NCBI RefSeq assembly: GCF_036226925.1
Contig: NZ_CP109031.1
Span: forward strand, 6,448,001 to 6,512,000
From: Streptomyces sp. NBC_00659
GTDB lineage: Bacteria > Actinomycetota > Actinomycetes > Streptomycetales > Streptomycetaceae
Reading direction: 5' to 3'
Length of the DNA stretch: 64,000 nucleotides
This document shows, piece by piece, positions 41,422 to 52,702 of the stretch. Made by a program: the position numbers and the translations under genes. Under the pieces are notes generated by a model. That model did not search any database. It saw only the letters and a list, made by a program, of their open reading frames with translations, and was not told the DNA's origin. Position 1 is the first letter of the stretch. Each line of letters opens with the position of its first letter.

Positions 41422-43731
41422 TTGTCAAACAAGGGATCTCACACAGAATTCCCCGACGATGAACTGCGAAGTGAGCAGGAATTCATCGACGGGTTGTACG
41501 CGCGTGTCGACGCCCTGCGCGGTGTCACCGAGGCCTCCGTCGGGGACGCGCTCGCCCAGGGCAACACGCCCATGCAGGCCCGGCTCGAACGGGACGTCCT
41601 GGTCGCCGAACGCTCGGGACTGCTGGCCGCGCTGAACGCCGTGGACGGTTCGCTCTGCTTCGGCCGCATCGACCTGGCCCCGGTGGAGTCCCCCGGGGAA
41701 GGGGCGCCCCCCGCCGGCGTCACCCATCACATCGGCCGCATCGGCATCCGCGCCGACGACATCGAGCGCACGCCGATCCTCATCGACTGGCGGGCCCCGG
41801 TCGCCCGCCCCTTCTACCTGGCCACCGGGCACACCCCGATGGGCCTGCGCCGCCGCCGGCACATCGGCACCGCGGGCCGGCACGTCACCGACCTGCACGA
41901 CGAGATCCTCGACCTCGGCGACCGGGAACGCACCGGCCACGAGGACCCGACCGGTGACGCCGTGCTGCTCGCCGCGCTCAACTCGGCCCGCACCGGCCGG
42001 ATGAGCGACATCGTGCAGACCATCCAGGCCGAGCAGGACCGGATCATCCGCGCGCCGCACCGGGGCATCATGGTCGTCGAGGGCGGCCCCGGCACCGGCA
42101 AGACCGCCGTGGCCCTGCACCGCGCCGCGTATCTGCTGTACGAACACCGGGAACTGCTCGCCAAACGGGCCGTCCTGATCGTCGGCCCGAACCCGGCCTT
42201 CCTCGGCTACATCGGCGAGGTGCTGCCCTCGCTCGGCGAGACCGGAGTGCTGCTCTCGACCGTCGGCGAACTCTTCCCCGGCGTCCACGCGACCGCCGCG
42301 GACACACCGGAGGCGGCCGCCGTGAAGGGCCGCGCCGGGATGGCCGACGTCCTCGCCGGAGTCGTCCTCGACCGCCAGGCCCTGCCCGACCCCGTGATCG
42401 CCATCGAGCACGACCGGGACGTCCTCATGCTCGACGCGGGCCTCGTCCAGGTCGCCCGGGAACGCGCCCGCGCGGTCGGCCTGCCCCACAACGTGGCCCG
42501 CGAGCACTTCGAGGGCCACATCCTCAACACGCTCACCGACATGCTCGCCGAACGCATCGGCACGGACCCCTTCGACGGCTCCAACCTCCTCGACCCGAGC
42601 GACATCACCCAGATCCGCGACGAACTCGCCGAGAACCCGGAGGTCTGGTCGGCCGTCGATCAGCTGTGGCCGAGACTGACCCCGCAGCGCCTGGTGGCCG
42701 ACTTCCTGGCCGACCCGTACGGCCATGTCCCGGACGAGGACGCGGCGGCGATCCACCGCCCGCTGACCCGCCCCGTCGACTGGACCGCCGGGGACGTCCC
42801 CCTCCTCGACGAGGCCGCCGAACTCCTCGGCGAGGACGACCGGGTCGCACGGGCGCTGGCCGACCAGGAACGCCGTACCCAGATCGCCTACGCGCAGGGC
42901 GTGCTGGACGTCTCCTACGCCTCGCGGACCTACGAGTTCGAGGACAAGGACGAGGAGGACTCCGAGATCCTGTCCGCGCACAACATCATCGACGCCGAGC
43001 GGATGGCGGAACGGCACGAGGAGGACGACCACCGCAGCGCCGCGGAGCGGGCAGCCGCCGACCGGACGTGGGCCTTCGGCCACATCATCGTGGACGAGGC
43101 GCAGGAACTGTCGCCGATGGCGTGGCGGCTGCTGATGCGCCGCAGCCCCACGCGGTCGATGACACTCGTCGGCGATCCCGCGCAGACCGCGGAGGCGGCG
43201 GGGGTCGGATCGTGGGACGAGATCCTCTCCCCGTACGTGGAGGACCGCTGGGAGCACACCCGGCTCGGCGTCAACTACCGCACCCCGTCCGAGATCATGG
43301 ACGTCGCCGCCGGTGTGGTGCGGGCCGAACGCCCCGGTTTCGAGCCGCCGCGCTCCGTCCGGTCCACCGGGGTACGGCCCTGGGCGCGCGAGGCCGGGGA
43401 CGACCTGCCCGGCGCGGTCGCCAAGGCCGTCGCCGAGCTGACCCCGGCCGAGGGCCGGCTCGCGGTGATCGCGCCGCGGGCCCTGCACGCCGCGCTCGCC
43501 GGCCGGCTGGACGGGGTGACGGCGGGCCAGGAGCCCGACCTCACCTGCACGGTCGTGCTTCTCGACCCCCGGCAGGCCAAGGGGCTGGAGTTCGACTCCG
43601 TCCTGGTGGTCGAACCCGCGTCGTACGGGACGAGCGACCTGTACGTGGCACTGACCCGGGCCACCCAGACGCTGGGCGTGCTGTACACCGGCGAACTGCC
43701 CGCGTCGCTGCGCGGCACCGGCCTGGAGTGA
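41422..43731 (+). CDS. helR: HelR/HelD-like RNA polymerase recycling ATPase (UvrD-family motor)
   Basis: A 769-residue superfamily 1 motor protein. Walker A GGPGTGKTAVAL at about residues 219-230, Walker B IIVDEAQELSPMAW near 557, then LVGDPAQTA, VNYRTPSEIMDVA, AKGLEFDSVLVVEP and YVALTRATQTLGVLY as the later helicase motifs. The N-terminal helical arm (EQEFIDGLYARVDALRG) and the IDWRAPVARPFYLATG segment are features of the HelD class, which enters the RNA polymerase channels and strips it from DNA. In Streptomyces a HelR of this type protects polymerase from rifamycins. The start is a TTG at 41422 with GGAG five bases upstream. Ends at a perfect 17-bp terminator stem. Confidence 0.9.
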   Translation: MSNKGSHTEFPDDELRSEQEFIDGLYARVDALRGVTEASVGDALAQGNTPMQARLERDVLVAERSGLLAALNAVDGSLCFGRIDLAPVESPGEGAPPAGVTHHIGRIGIRADDIERTPILIDWRAPVARPFYLATGHTPMGLRRRRHIGTAGRHVTDLHDEILDLGDRERTGHEDPTGDAVLLAALNSARTGRMSDIVQTIQAEQDRIIRAPHRGIMVVEGGPGTGKTAVALHRAAYLLYEHRELLAKRAVLIVGPNPAFLGYIGEVLPSLGETGVLLSTVGELFPGVHATAADTPEAAAVKGRAGMADVLAGVVLDRQALPDPVIAIEHDRDVLMLDAGLVQVARERARAVGLPHNVAREHFEGHILNTLTDMLAERIGTDPFDGSNLLDPSDITQIRDELAENPEVWSAVDQLWPRLTPQRLVADFLADPYGHVPDEDAAAIHRPLTRPVDWTAGDVPLLDEAAELLGEDDRVARALADQERRTQIAYAQGVLDVSYASRTYEFEDKDEEDSEILSAHNIIDAERMAERHEEDDHRSAAERAAADRTWAFGHIIVDEAQELSPMAWRLLMRRSPTRSMTLVGDPAQTAEAAGVGSWDEILSPYVEDRWEHTRLGVNYRTPSEIMDVAAGVVRAERPGFEPPRSVRSTGVRPWAREAGDDLPGAVAKAVAELTPAEGRLAVIAPRALHAALAGRLDGVTAGQEPDLTCTVVLLDPRQAKGLEFDSVLVVEPASYGTSDLYVALTRATQTLGVLYTGELPASLRGTGLE

Positions 43732-43737
43732 CGCCCC

Positions 43738-43775
43738 CGCCCGGTCCCCGGCGGAGTGCCGCCGGGGACCGGGCG
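43738..43775. terminator. Bidirectional terminator between helR and glgB
   Basis: CGCCCGGTCCCCGGCGG, loop AGTG and the exact complementary arm form a 17-bp perfect stem between two convergent stop codons. Confidence 0.92.
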
Positions 43776-43788
43776 CGCGGGAGCGCCG

Positions 43789-46233
43789 CTATGCGGGCCG
43801 CAGCCACACCGTCGCGAGGGGCGGCAGCGTCAGCCGGATGCTGGCCGCGCGCCCGTGCCAGGGCGTGGATTCCGGTTTGACGGGGTCGGGGTTGGTGATG
43901 TCGCCGCCGCCGTAGCGGGCGGTGTCGGTGTTGAGGATCTCGTGCCAGGCCGGGATGTCCTCGGGGACGCCGAGGCGGTAGCCGTGGCGGACGGCGGGGG
44001 AGAAGTGGGAGACGGCGAGGAGCGGTGTGCCGTCGGCGGCGTGGCGCAGGAAGGCGAAGACGTTGTCGTCGGCGGAGTCACCGGTGATCCAGGCGAAGCC
44101 GGACGGGTCGGTGTCGCGTTCCCACAGCGCGGGTTCGCCGCGGTAGCGGGCGTTGAGGTCGCGGACGAGGTCCCGCACACCACGGTGGTCCGGTTCGGCG
44201 CCGTAGGCGGGGTCCAGCAGCCACCAGTCGGGGCCGTGGGCCTCGGACCACTCGGCGCCCTGGGCGAACTCCTGCCCCATGAAGAGGAGTTGCTTGCCGG
44301 GGTGGGCCCACATGAAGGCGAGGTAGGCGCGGAGGTTGGCGCGCTGCTGCCACCAGTCGCCGGGCATCTTGGAGACGAGCGAGCGTTTGCCGTGCACGAC
44401 CTCGTCGTGGGAGATCGGCAGGACGTAGTTCTCGCTGTAGGCGTACACCATCGAGAAGGTCATCTCGTCGTGGTGGTACTTGCGGTGCACCGGGTCGTGG
44501 GACACGTAGTCCAGCGAGTCGTGCATCCACCCCATGTTCCACTTCAGCCCGAACCCCAGACCGCCGAAGCCTCCGGGACCGGTGTGGTGGGTGGCCCGGG
44601 TGACGCCGTCCCAGGCGGTGGACTCCTCGGCGACGGTGACCACGCCGGGGTTACGGCGGTAGACGGTGGCGTTCATCTCCTGGAGGAAGGCCACCGCGTC
44701 CAGGTTCTCGCGGCCGCCGTGCTCGTTGGGGACCCACTGGCCGGGTTCGCGGGAGTAGTCGAGGTAGAGCATGGAGGCCACGGCGTCGACGCGCAGGCCG
44801 TCGATGTGGAACTCCTCGCACCAGTAGGTGGCGTTGGCGACGAGGAAGTTGCGGACCTCACGGCGGCCGTAGTCGAACTCCAGGGTGCCCCAGTCGGGAT
44901 GGTCCGCCCGGAGCGGGTCGGCGTGCTCGTAGAGCGGGCGGCCGTCGAACTCGGCGAGGGCCCATTCGTCGCGCGGGAAGTGGGCGGGGACCCAGTCCAT
45001 GAGGACGCCGACACCGGCGCGGTGCAGGGCGTCGACGAGGTACTTGAAGTCGTCGGGGGTGCCCAGGCGCGCGGTGGGCGCGTAGAACCCGGTGACCTGG
45101 TAGCCCCAGGAACCGCCGAAGGGATGCTCGGCGACGGGCATCAGCTCGACATGCGTGAAGCCGAGGTCCGTGACGTAGGCGGGGAGCTGATCGGCGAGCT
45201 GACGATAGGTCAGACCCGGTCGCCAGGACGGCAGATGCACCTCGTACACCGAGAACGGCGCCTCGTGGACCGGCCGGTCGGCCCGCCTCGCCATCCACTC
45301 CGCGTCGTGCCACTCGTGGTGGGACGCGTGGACGACCGACGACGTGGCGGGCGGTGCCTCGGTGCGGCGGGCCATCGGGTCCGCGCGCAGGGTGCGCGAG
45401 CCGTCCGGGCGGGCGATGTCGAACTTGTACAGCTCGCCCTCGCCGATCGCCGGAACGAACAGCTCCCACACCCCGGACGAGCCCAGCGACCGCATCGGAT
45501 GTCCCGTGCCGTCCCAGAAGTTGAAGCCGCCGGCCAGCCGCACACCACGCGCGTTCGGGGCCCACACCGTGAACCGCGTTCCGGCGACACCCTGATGATC
45601 CATCGGCTCGGCGCCGAGCGCCCGCCACAGCTCCTCGTGCCGGCCCTCACCGAGCAGATGCAGGTCCAGCTCGCCGAGCGCCGGCAGGAACCGGTACGCG
45701 TCCTCGGTCTCCAGCACCGTCCCCTCGTAGGCCACGAGCAGCCGGTACGCGTCCGGGACCGTGCGCAGCGGCAGCAGTCCCGAGAAGAAGCCGTCCCCGT
45801 CGTCGCGCAGTTCCGCGCGCAGTTCGTCCGTGACGACGGTGACCCCGAGCGCGTACGGGCGAAAGGCCCGGAACGCGACGCCGTCGGGCACCGGATGGGC
45901 ACCCAGCACTCCGTGCGGGTCGTGGTGCGTGCCGTCGAGCAGCCGCTGACGGTCCGCCGGGCCGACTCCGGCTCCGGTTCCGGTGGGACGCGTCGCGCCG
46001 GCGGGGTCACCGCTCCCGGCCGGGACGGGACCGGCCGGGTCCTGGACCCCGACCGCCTTTTCGTCCGTCGCCCTCTCGTCGGCAACCCTCTCGTCGGCCG
46101 GCGTCTCGTCCGTCGTCCTCCCGGCCGTCGGCAGCTCGGCGGGCTTCTTGTCCTCGGGCGCCGGTTTCTTCGCGCTGGTCCTCTTCGCGCTGGTCTTCTT
46201 CGGAGTGTCGTCGGGCCGGGGGCGGGGCGTCAC
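43789..46233 (-). CDS. glgB: 1,4-alpha-glucan branching enzyme
   Basis: An 814-residue GH13 branching enzyme that makes alpha-1,6 branches in the glucan produced by GlgE. After an approximately 90-residue Lys/Ala/Pro/Asp-rich low-complexity start come the N1/N2 and CBM48 domains ([40 protein letters not shown]). The catalytic barrel has [38 protein letters not shown] (nucleophile Asp), [11 protein letters not shown] (acid Glu) and [15 protein letters not shown] (transition-state Asp). GTG 46233 is supported by GAGGAGG. Last gene of the glucan operon, 47 bases after mak. Confidence 0.95.
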   Translation of the reverse strand: MTPRPRPDDTPKKTSAKRTSAKKPAPEDKKPAELPTAGRTTDETPADERVADERATDEKAVGVQDPAGPVPAGSGDPAGATRPTGTGAGVGPADRQRLLDGTHHDPHGVLGAHPVPDGVAFRAFRPYALGVTVVTDELRAELRDDGDGFFSGLLPLRTVPDAYRLLVAYEGTVLETEDAYRFLPALGELDLHLLGEGRHEELWRALGAEPMDHQGVAGTRFTVWAPNARGVRLAGGFNFWDGTGHPMRSLGSSGVWELFVPAIGEGELYKFDIARPDGSRTLRADPMARRTEAPPATSSVVHASHHEWHDAEWMARRADRPVHEAPFSVYEVHLPSWRPGLTYRQLADQLPAYVTDLGFTHVELMPVAEHPFGGSWGYQVTGFYAPTARLGTPDDFKYLVDALHRAGVGVLMDWVPAHFPRDEWALAEFDGRPLYEHADPLRADHPDWGTLEFDYGRREVRNFLVANATYWCEEFHIDGLRVDAVASMLYLDYSREPGQWVPNEHGGRENLDAVAFLQEMNATVYRRNPGVVTVAEESTAWDGVTRATHHTGPGGFGGLGFGLKWNMGWMHDSLDYVSHDPVHRKYHHDEMTFSMVYAYSENYVLPISHDEVVHGKRSLVSKMPGDWWQQRANLRAYLAFMWAHPGKQLLFMGQEFAQGAEWSEAHGPDWWLLDPAYGAEPDHRGVRDLVRDLNARYRGEPALWERDTDPSGFAWITGDSADDNVFAFLRHAADGTPLLAVSHFSPAVRHGYRLGVPEDIPAWHEILNTDTARYGGGDITNPDPVKPESTPWHGRAASIRLTLPPLATVWLRPA

Positions 46234-46280
46234 GGGCAGGGCCTCCTCGGGCGGGTGAGCTGGGGCGGGGCACAGGGGGT

Positions 46281-47687
46281 TCAGGGAGACGAGGCCAGCC
46301 GCCGTACCGCCGCCAGCGGAACCGGCAGCCAGTCCGGGCGGTGCCGGGCCTCGTACACGACCTCGTACACGGCCTTGTCCGTCTCGAAGGCACGCAGCAG
46401 TACGGGATCCGTGCGCGGGTCGAGGCCGCTGACCTCGGCGTATCCGGTGCAGTAGGCGGCCCGGCAGGTGTCGGCCCAGCCGGACTCCGGTGGTGTCCCT
46501 GAGGCACCGGGCGCCTGGGGCACGGAGTGGGCCGCGTAGTCGAAGGAGCGGAGCATGCCCGCGATGTCGCGTGCCGGGGGCTGGGGCATACGGCGCTCGG
46601 CGAGCGGTTTCGACGGTTCGCCCTCGAAGTCGATGAGCGACCACTCCCCGTCCGGGGAGCGCAGACACTGGCCGAGATGCAGATCGCCGTGGATGCGCTG
46701 GGCCGTCCACGTGTGACCCTCGGCGGACAGATCCGCCAGCGCCTCGAACGCGGTCCGCAGACCGGGTGCGTGGGGCCGTAACACGGGCACCGCCTGCGCG
46801 GCGGCGTCCAGCCGCTCGGCCATCGCGTCGACCAGCGGCCTCACCTGGGCGTGGCCCAGGGACACCACGGGCAGCGCGCGGGCCAGTGCCGTGTGCACCT
46901 CGGCGGTGGCGCGCCCCAGTGCCCGCGCCTCGGCGACGAAGTCCTCGCCCTTGGCGAGCTCGCGCAGCGCCAGCTCCCAGCCGTCCGAGGCGCCCTGCAC
47001 GAACGGCTGGAGCACGCCCAGGACATACGACTGCCCGGACAGTTCGGCCCGCAGCCAGGCGGTGGGGGCCGGAACCCGGGCGCAGCCCTCGCGGGCCAGG
47101 GCCAGCGGCAGTTCGAGGTCGGGGTTGACCCCGGGAACGACCCGGCGCAGCAGCTTGAGGATGAACGTGTCCCCGTAGACCACGGACGAGTTGGACTGCT
47201 CGGCGGTCATCATCCGCGGTACGAGACCGGGCCGTATCTCCTGCCCGGTGTCCCGCTCGAAACGCAGTCCGCCGATGCGGGCCCGGGAGCGCAGGGCTTC
47301 CAGGAGCACATCGGCGGGCTGGGGGTCGTAGAGGGCCTCGTACACGGTGTGTCCGGAGAGCGGTCCCTCGCTCAGGTGTCCGATCAGCGCGGGCGCAAGC
47401 CGGGGCGGCAGCGCCTCGCGTACGCCTATCAGTAACTGGTAGCAGTCGCCGGGGACGGCCGGGGCACCCGGCACGGGCGGCTGGTGGGCGCGCACCAGCA
47501 GGTGGTGGAGGCCGAGCGGGCCGTTCGCCGGGAGCAACTCGGTGGCGGTGACCAGCGAGAGGCCGGTGACGGGCCGTCCCTTGCCGGCGAACCAGCGCTG
47601 CCGCGGCAGCCAGGTGCGCAGCAGCGGATCGAGGGACGCCAGAAGGCCGGGACCTGTGGGTGCGGTGCGTGTGACGGCTTCCGACAT
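46281..47687 (-). CDS. mak: Maltokinase
   Basis: A 468-residue kinase of the Pep2/Mak type that phosphorylates maltose to maltose 1-phosphate with ATP. The start [20 protein letters not shown] is the typical N-terminal cap. The kinase core has ATP-site residues in [14 protein letters not shown], the catalytic loop [15 protein letters not shown], and the metal site [15 protein letters not shown]. The ATG at 47687 is preceded by GGAAAGGA; an ATG thirteen codons upstream is possible. It follows treS after a 535-base gap with a gene fragment and hairpins, where other Streptomyces have the two adjoining. Confidence 0.93.
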   Translation of the reverse strand: MSEAVTRTAPTGPGLLASLDPLLRTWLPRQRWFAGKGRPVTGLSLVTATELLPANGPLGLHHLLVRAHQPPVPGAPAVPGDCYQLLIGVREALPPRLAPALIGHLSEGPLSGHTVYEALYDPQPADVLLEALRSRARIGGLRFERDTGQEIRPGLVPRMMTAEQSNSSVVYGDTFILKLLRRVVPGVNPDLELPLALAREGCARVPAPTAWLRAELSGQSYVLGVLQPFVQGASDGWELALRELAKGEDFVAEARALGRATAEVHTALARALPVVSLGHAQVRPLVDAMAERLDAAAQAVPVLRPHAPGLRTAFEALADLSAEGHTWTAQRIHGDLHLGQCLRSPDGEWSLIDFEGEPSKPLAERRMPQPPARDIAGMLRSFDYAAHSVPQAPGASGTPPESGWADTCRAAYCTGYAEVSGLDPRTDPVLLRAFETDKAVYEVVYEARHRPDWLPVPLAAVRRLASSP

Positions 47688-47913
47688 GGGTCGCGTCCTT
47701 TCCCCGGGGGCGGGGTGTTCCTGCATGCGTGCCCCGGGCGCAGCCGTGGAAACCGCCCCGCCCCGGGGCCTTTTCGGTCGAACGGGTCCAGGAGATTTCC
47801 CGCTGACACGGCACAAGGGTGTCCAATTCCGGTGTGTGACACCAGACCTGGACACCCCTGCGACGTTCACTCCCGCCCGCGCGTGCCGCGTGGGACCGGA
47901 GTGCGCGTCCGGG
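47688..47913. other. Non-coding stretch upstream of mak
   Basis: Between the gene fragment and mak I see no gene. It contains the nested dyad at 47817-47857 and a GGGGCGGGG/CCCCGCCCC pair (47707-47766) that could form a large hairpin. A promoter for mak-glgB would have to lie here or in the fragment, if treS transcripts stop at 48166. Confidence 0.5.
47817..47857. promoter_or_regulatory. Nested inverted repeat upstream of mak
   Basis: GGGTGTCCA, then ATTCC, then GGTGT-GTG-ACACC, then AGACC, then TGGACACCC: two concentric perfect dyads (9 and 5 bp) sharing one centre at 47837. It could be a hairpin ending the gene fragment or a two-part operator for mak-glgB. Confidence 0.6.
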
Positions 47914-48137
47914 TCAGCCGGTGGTGTGGGCGAAGGCGAGGCTGATGCCGTGCGCGGTGTCCTTGGAGAGGGTGTGTCGCCCGCCTTCTTGGGCGTGAGC
48001 CAGAGCTCGTACTCCGCGGAGTCGCCTTGGTGCTGCTGGTCGGCCGACAGGCCGACGGCGGCGGTGACCAGCGGATCGACACCACCGGTGTTCTGCGCCG
48101 TGAACCCGCCGCCCATCTTGGCGCCGGTCCCGGTGAA
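47914..48137 (-). pseudogene. Frameshifted C-terminal gene fragment between treS and mak
   Basis: Reading the minus strand from about 48137, one frame gives TGTGAKMGGGFTAQNTGGVD and continues through ADQQHQGDSAEYELWLTPKK to AGD. There a 2-base insertion (GACACACCC where GACACCC would keep frame) breaks it, and the next frame continues LSKDTAHGISLAFAHTTG and a stop at 47914. Joined, this reads as a plausible protein C-terminus of about 70 residues. No start or upstream part is visible. I do not recognise the family. It separates treS from mak. Confidence 0.5.
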
Positions 48138-48165
48138 TGGGAGTCGGAGGCGGGGTCTGAACCGT

Positions 48166-48199
48166 CGCTGTCCGGAACCCGGTTGGGCTCCGGACAGCG
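48166..48199 (-). terminator. Hairpin after treS
   Basis: CGCTGTCCGGA and TCCGGACAGCG pair perfectly over 11 bp with a 12-base loop, 24 bases beyond the treS stop codon. In the minus direction it would end or weaken treS transcription before mak. Confidence 0.75.
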
Positions 48200-48222
48200 T
48201 TCTGGACGGTTGCCGCGGCCCG

Positions 48223-49940
<1,718 letters not shown>

Positions 49941-49944
<4 letters not shown>

Positions 49945-52481
49945 GTGGTGGGTGACCCTCCGATCAACGGTGAGGACGGTCGCAGGACGGTGAGGATGTG
50001 CGCGGGCCGGTCACCCGGCTCCAGGCGCACATAGTTGGTCCTGCCCCAGTTGTAGGTCTCGCCGGTGAGCTCGTCGCGCACCGGCACCGACTCGTGCCAT
50101 TCCAGGCCGAGTTGCGGCATGTCCAACGAGACCGTGGCCTCCTGGGTGTGGTGGGGGTCGAGGTTGACCACCACCACAACCGTGTTCGAACCGTGGGCGT
50201 CCGTGACGGACCTCGAGTAGGCGATCACCGCCTCCTGGTCGGCGTGGTGGAAGTGCAGGTCACGCAGCCGGTGCAGGGCGGGACTGCGCCGCCTGATCGC
50301 GTTGAGCTCCCTCACCAGCGGCGCGATGCTCAGACCTGCGCGCTCGGCGGCTTGCCAGTCGCGGGGGCGGAGCTGGTACTTCTCGGAGTGGAGGTATTCC
50401 TCGCCGCCCTGGCGCAGGGGGGTGTTCTCGCAGAGTTCGTAGCCGCTGTAGATGCCCCAGGTGGGGGAGAGGGTGGCGGCGAGGACGGCGCGCAGCGCGA
50501 AGGCGGGGCGGCCGCCGGTCTGCAGGAACTCGTGCAGGATGTCGGGGGTGTTGACGAAGAGGTTGGGCCGCATGCGGGCGGCCGAGTCGCCGGAGAGTTC
50601 GGTGAGGTACTCCGTCAGCTCCTGTTTGGTGTTGCGCCAGGTGAAGTAGGTGTACGACTGCTGGAAGCCGACCTCGGCCAGGGTCCGCATCATCGCGGGG
50701 CGGGTGAAGGCCTCGGCCAGGAAGATCACGTCGGGGTCGGTCGCGTTGATGTCCGCGATCACCTGTTCCCAGAACACGACGGGTTTGGTGTGCGGGTTGT
50801 CGACGCGGAAGATCCGCACCCCGTGGTCCATCCAGTGCCGCAGGACGCGCACGGTCTCGGCGACCAGGCCGGGCGTGTCCCGGTCGAAGGCGATCGGGTA
50901 GATGTCCTGGTACTTCTTGGGCGGGTTCTCCGCGTGGGCGATGGTGTTGTCGGGGCGGTGGTGGAACCACTCCGGGTGCTTCTCCACCCAGGGGTGGTCC
51001 GGGGAGCACTGCAGGGCGAAGTCGAGCGCGATCTCCAGGCCCAGGGAGCCGGCCCGGCGGACGAAGGCGTCGAAGTCGTCCAGGGTGCCCAGGTCGGGGT
51101 GGATCGCGTCGTGGCCGCCCTCGGGGGAGCCGATGGCCCAGGGCACCCCGACGTCCTGGGGCCCCGCGGACAGTGTGTTGTCGGGGCCCTTGCGGTAGGT
51201 GGCGCCGATCGGATGGACGGGCGGGAGGTAGACGACGTCGAAGCCCATCTCCGCGATCGCGGGCAGCCGTTCGGCGGCCGTCACGAACGTGCCGTGCACC
51301 GGCGGATCGACCTGCCCGCCCTCGGAACGCGGGAAGAACTCGTACCACGCCCCGTACAGCGCCCGCTCCCGCTCCACCAGCAGCGGCAACGCCTCGGACG
51401 ACGTCACCAGATCGCGCAGCGGATGCTCCGCGAGGACGGCGTCCACCTGCGGGGTGAGCGCGGCGGCGAGACGGGAGGCCACGGAACGAGTGGTGTCGCG
51501 CAGCGCGTCCACGGCTTCGAGGAGCGTGTCCCTGCTCTTTCTTCCCGTGGTCCCCTTCGGCAGGGCGGTGACCGCCCGCTCGTACAGCAGCGCGCCCTCC
51601 TCCAGCACCAGCTCGGTGTCCAGTCCGGCCGGGATCTTGATCCCCGCGTGACGCCGCCAGGTGGTGACCGGGTCCCCCCACGCCTCCACCGTGTACGTCC
51701 AGGCGCCCTCCGTGCCGGCGCTCACCCGGGCACCCCAGCGGTCGGTGCCCGGGGCCAGTTCGCGCATCGGCGTCCACGGGCCGGGGCGGCCGTCCGGGCC
51801 GCGCAGGACGACATTCGCGGCGACGGCGTCATGCCCCTCGCGGAAGACCGTGGCCGACACCTCGAACTCCTCGCCCACCACCGCCTTGGCCGGACGGCGC
51901 CCCTGCTGCACGACCGGGCGGACATCGAGGACGGGGATGCGTCCGACGGCCGTCGCCGGGGTGACGGCCGGGGCGAGGTGAGTGTCGGGGGTGTCGGAGG
52001 TACGGGTGGCGGGGACGGCGGCCTTGCCCGCCTTCGGGGCGGCCTTGACCTCCCTCGGAGTGACCTTGCCCGTCTTCGGTGCGGTCTTGACCTCCTTCGA
52101 CGCGGTCTTCCCCGTCTTGGGAACGGCGGGCTTGGCCGCTTTCGGAACGGACGACTTGGCCGTCCTGGGAGCGGACTTGGCCGTCCTGGACTTGGGGGCG
52201 GTACCGCGACGGGCGGACGTTCCCGGAGCCGACGCGTCGGGGGACGACGTCTGCGGGGCGGTGGCGGGTGCCCCGGCGGAGGTAGCGGTGTCCGGGGCGA
52301 CGGCGCCGTCGGTGGAGTCGGCGTTCGTGGGGCGCGCGCCGGGGGCGGACGCGCCGGCGGCCGACGGTTTCTCGGGTGTGGTGGGTGCGGCGGGTGTACG
52401 GGGCCCGTCCTCGGCCGCGCGTGTTCGGGGGGTTTCGGGGGTGGCTGTCGGGGGTGGCGACGTGTGGTGCGTGGCGGGCAT
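49941..52481 (-). CDS. glgE: Maltosyltransferase GlgE with long basic N-terminal insertion
   Basis: An 846-residue alpha-1,4-glucan:maltose-1-phosphate maltosyltransferase (GH13_3), first gene of the glucan operon. Catalytic residues are Asp561 in [11 protein letters not shown] (nucleophile) and Glu590 in [10 protein letters not shown] (acid/base), with the third acidic residue in [10 protein letters not shown]. The N-terminal Ig-like domain begins at [20 protein letters not shown], about residue 180. Family members are about 660-675 residues. Here MPATHH, the usual start, is followed by about 150 extra residues rich in Ala, Thr, Pro and then Lys ([20 protein letters not shown]). ATG 52481 has AGGAG upstream. 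Confidence 0.94.
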
Positions 52482-52626
52482 GACCGCTCCTGTCCGCGTC
52501 AACGTGGGTGGGCGGATGAGGTGTGGGGAGGTGGGGCCTGCGGGCGTACCGGAGGAGCCTTCCCACCCTATGCGGGTGGGCATTCCGGCACTTTGTTAAC
52601 TACTCACGCGTATGTCTACACACAAG

Positions 52627-52657
52627 ACCGGCCTCGTCCCGGGCAGGCGAGGCCGGT
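52627..52657 (-). terminator. Hairpin after the subtilisin-like gene
   Basis: ACCGGCCTCG and CGAGGCCGGT (10 bp, 11-base loop) lie 45 bases past the protease stop codon and before the glgE promoter region (52500-52625), so protease transcripts should not reach glgE. Confidence 0.8.
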
Positions 52658-52702
52658 GCGGTGTGGCTGAATCACCCTGGTTGTACCAGCGCCCCACCAG
52701 GC

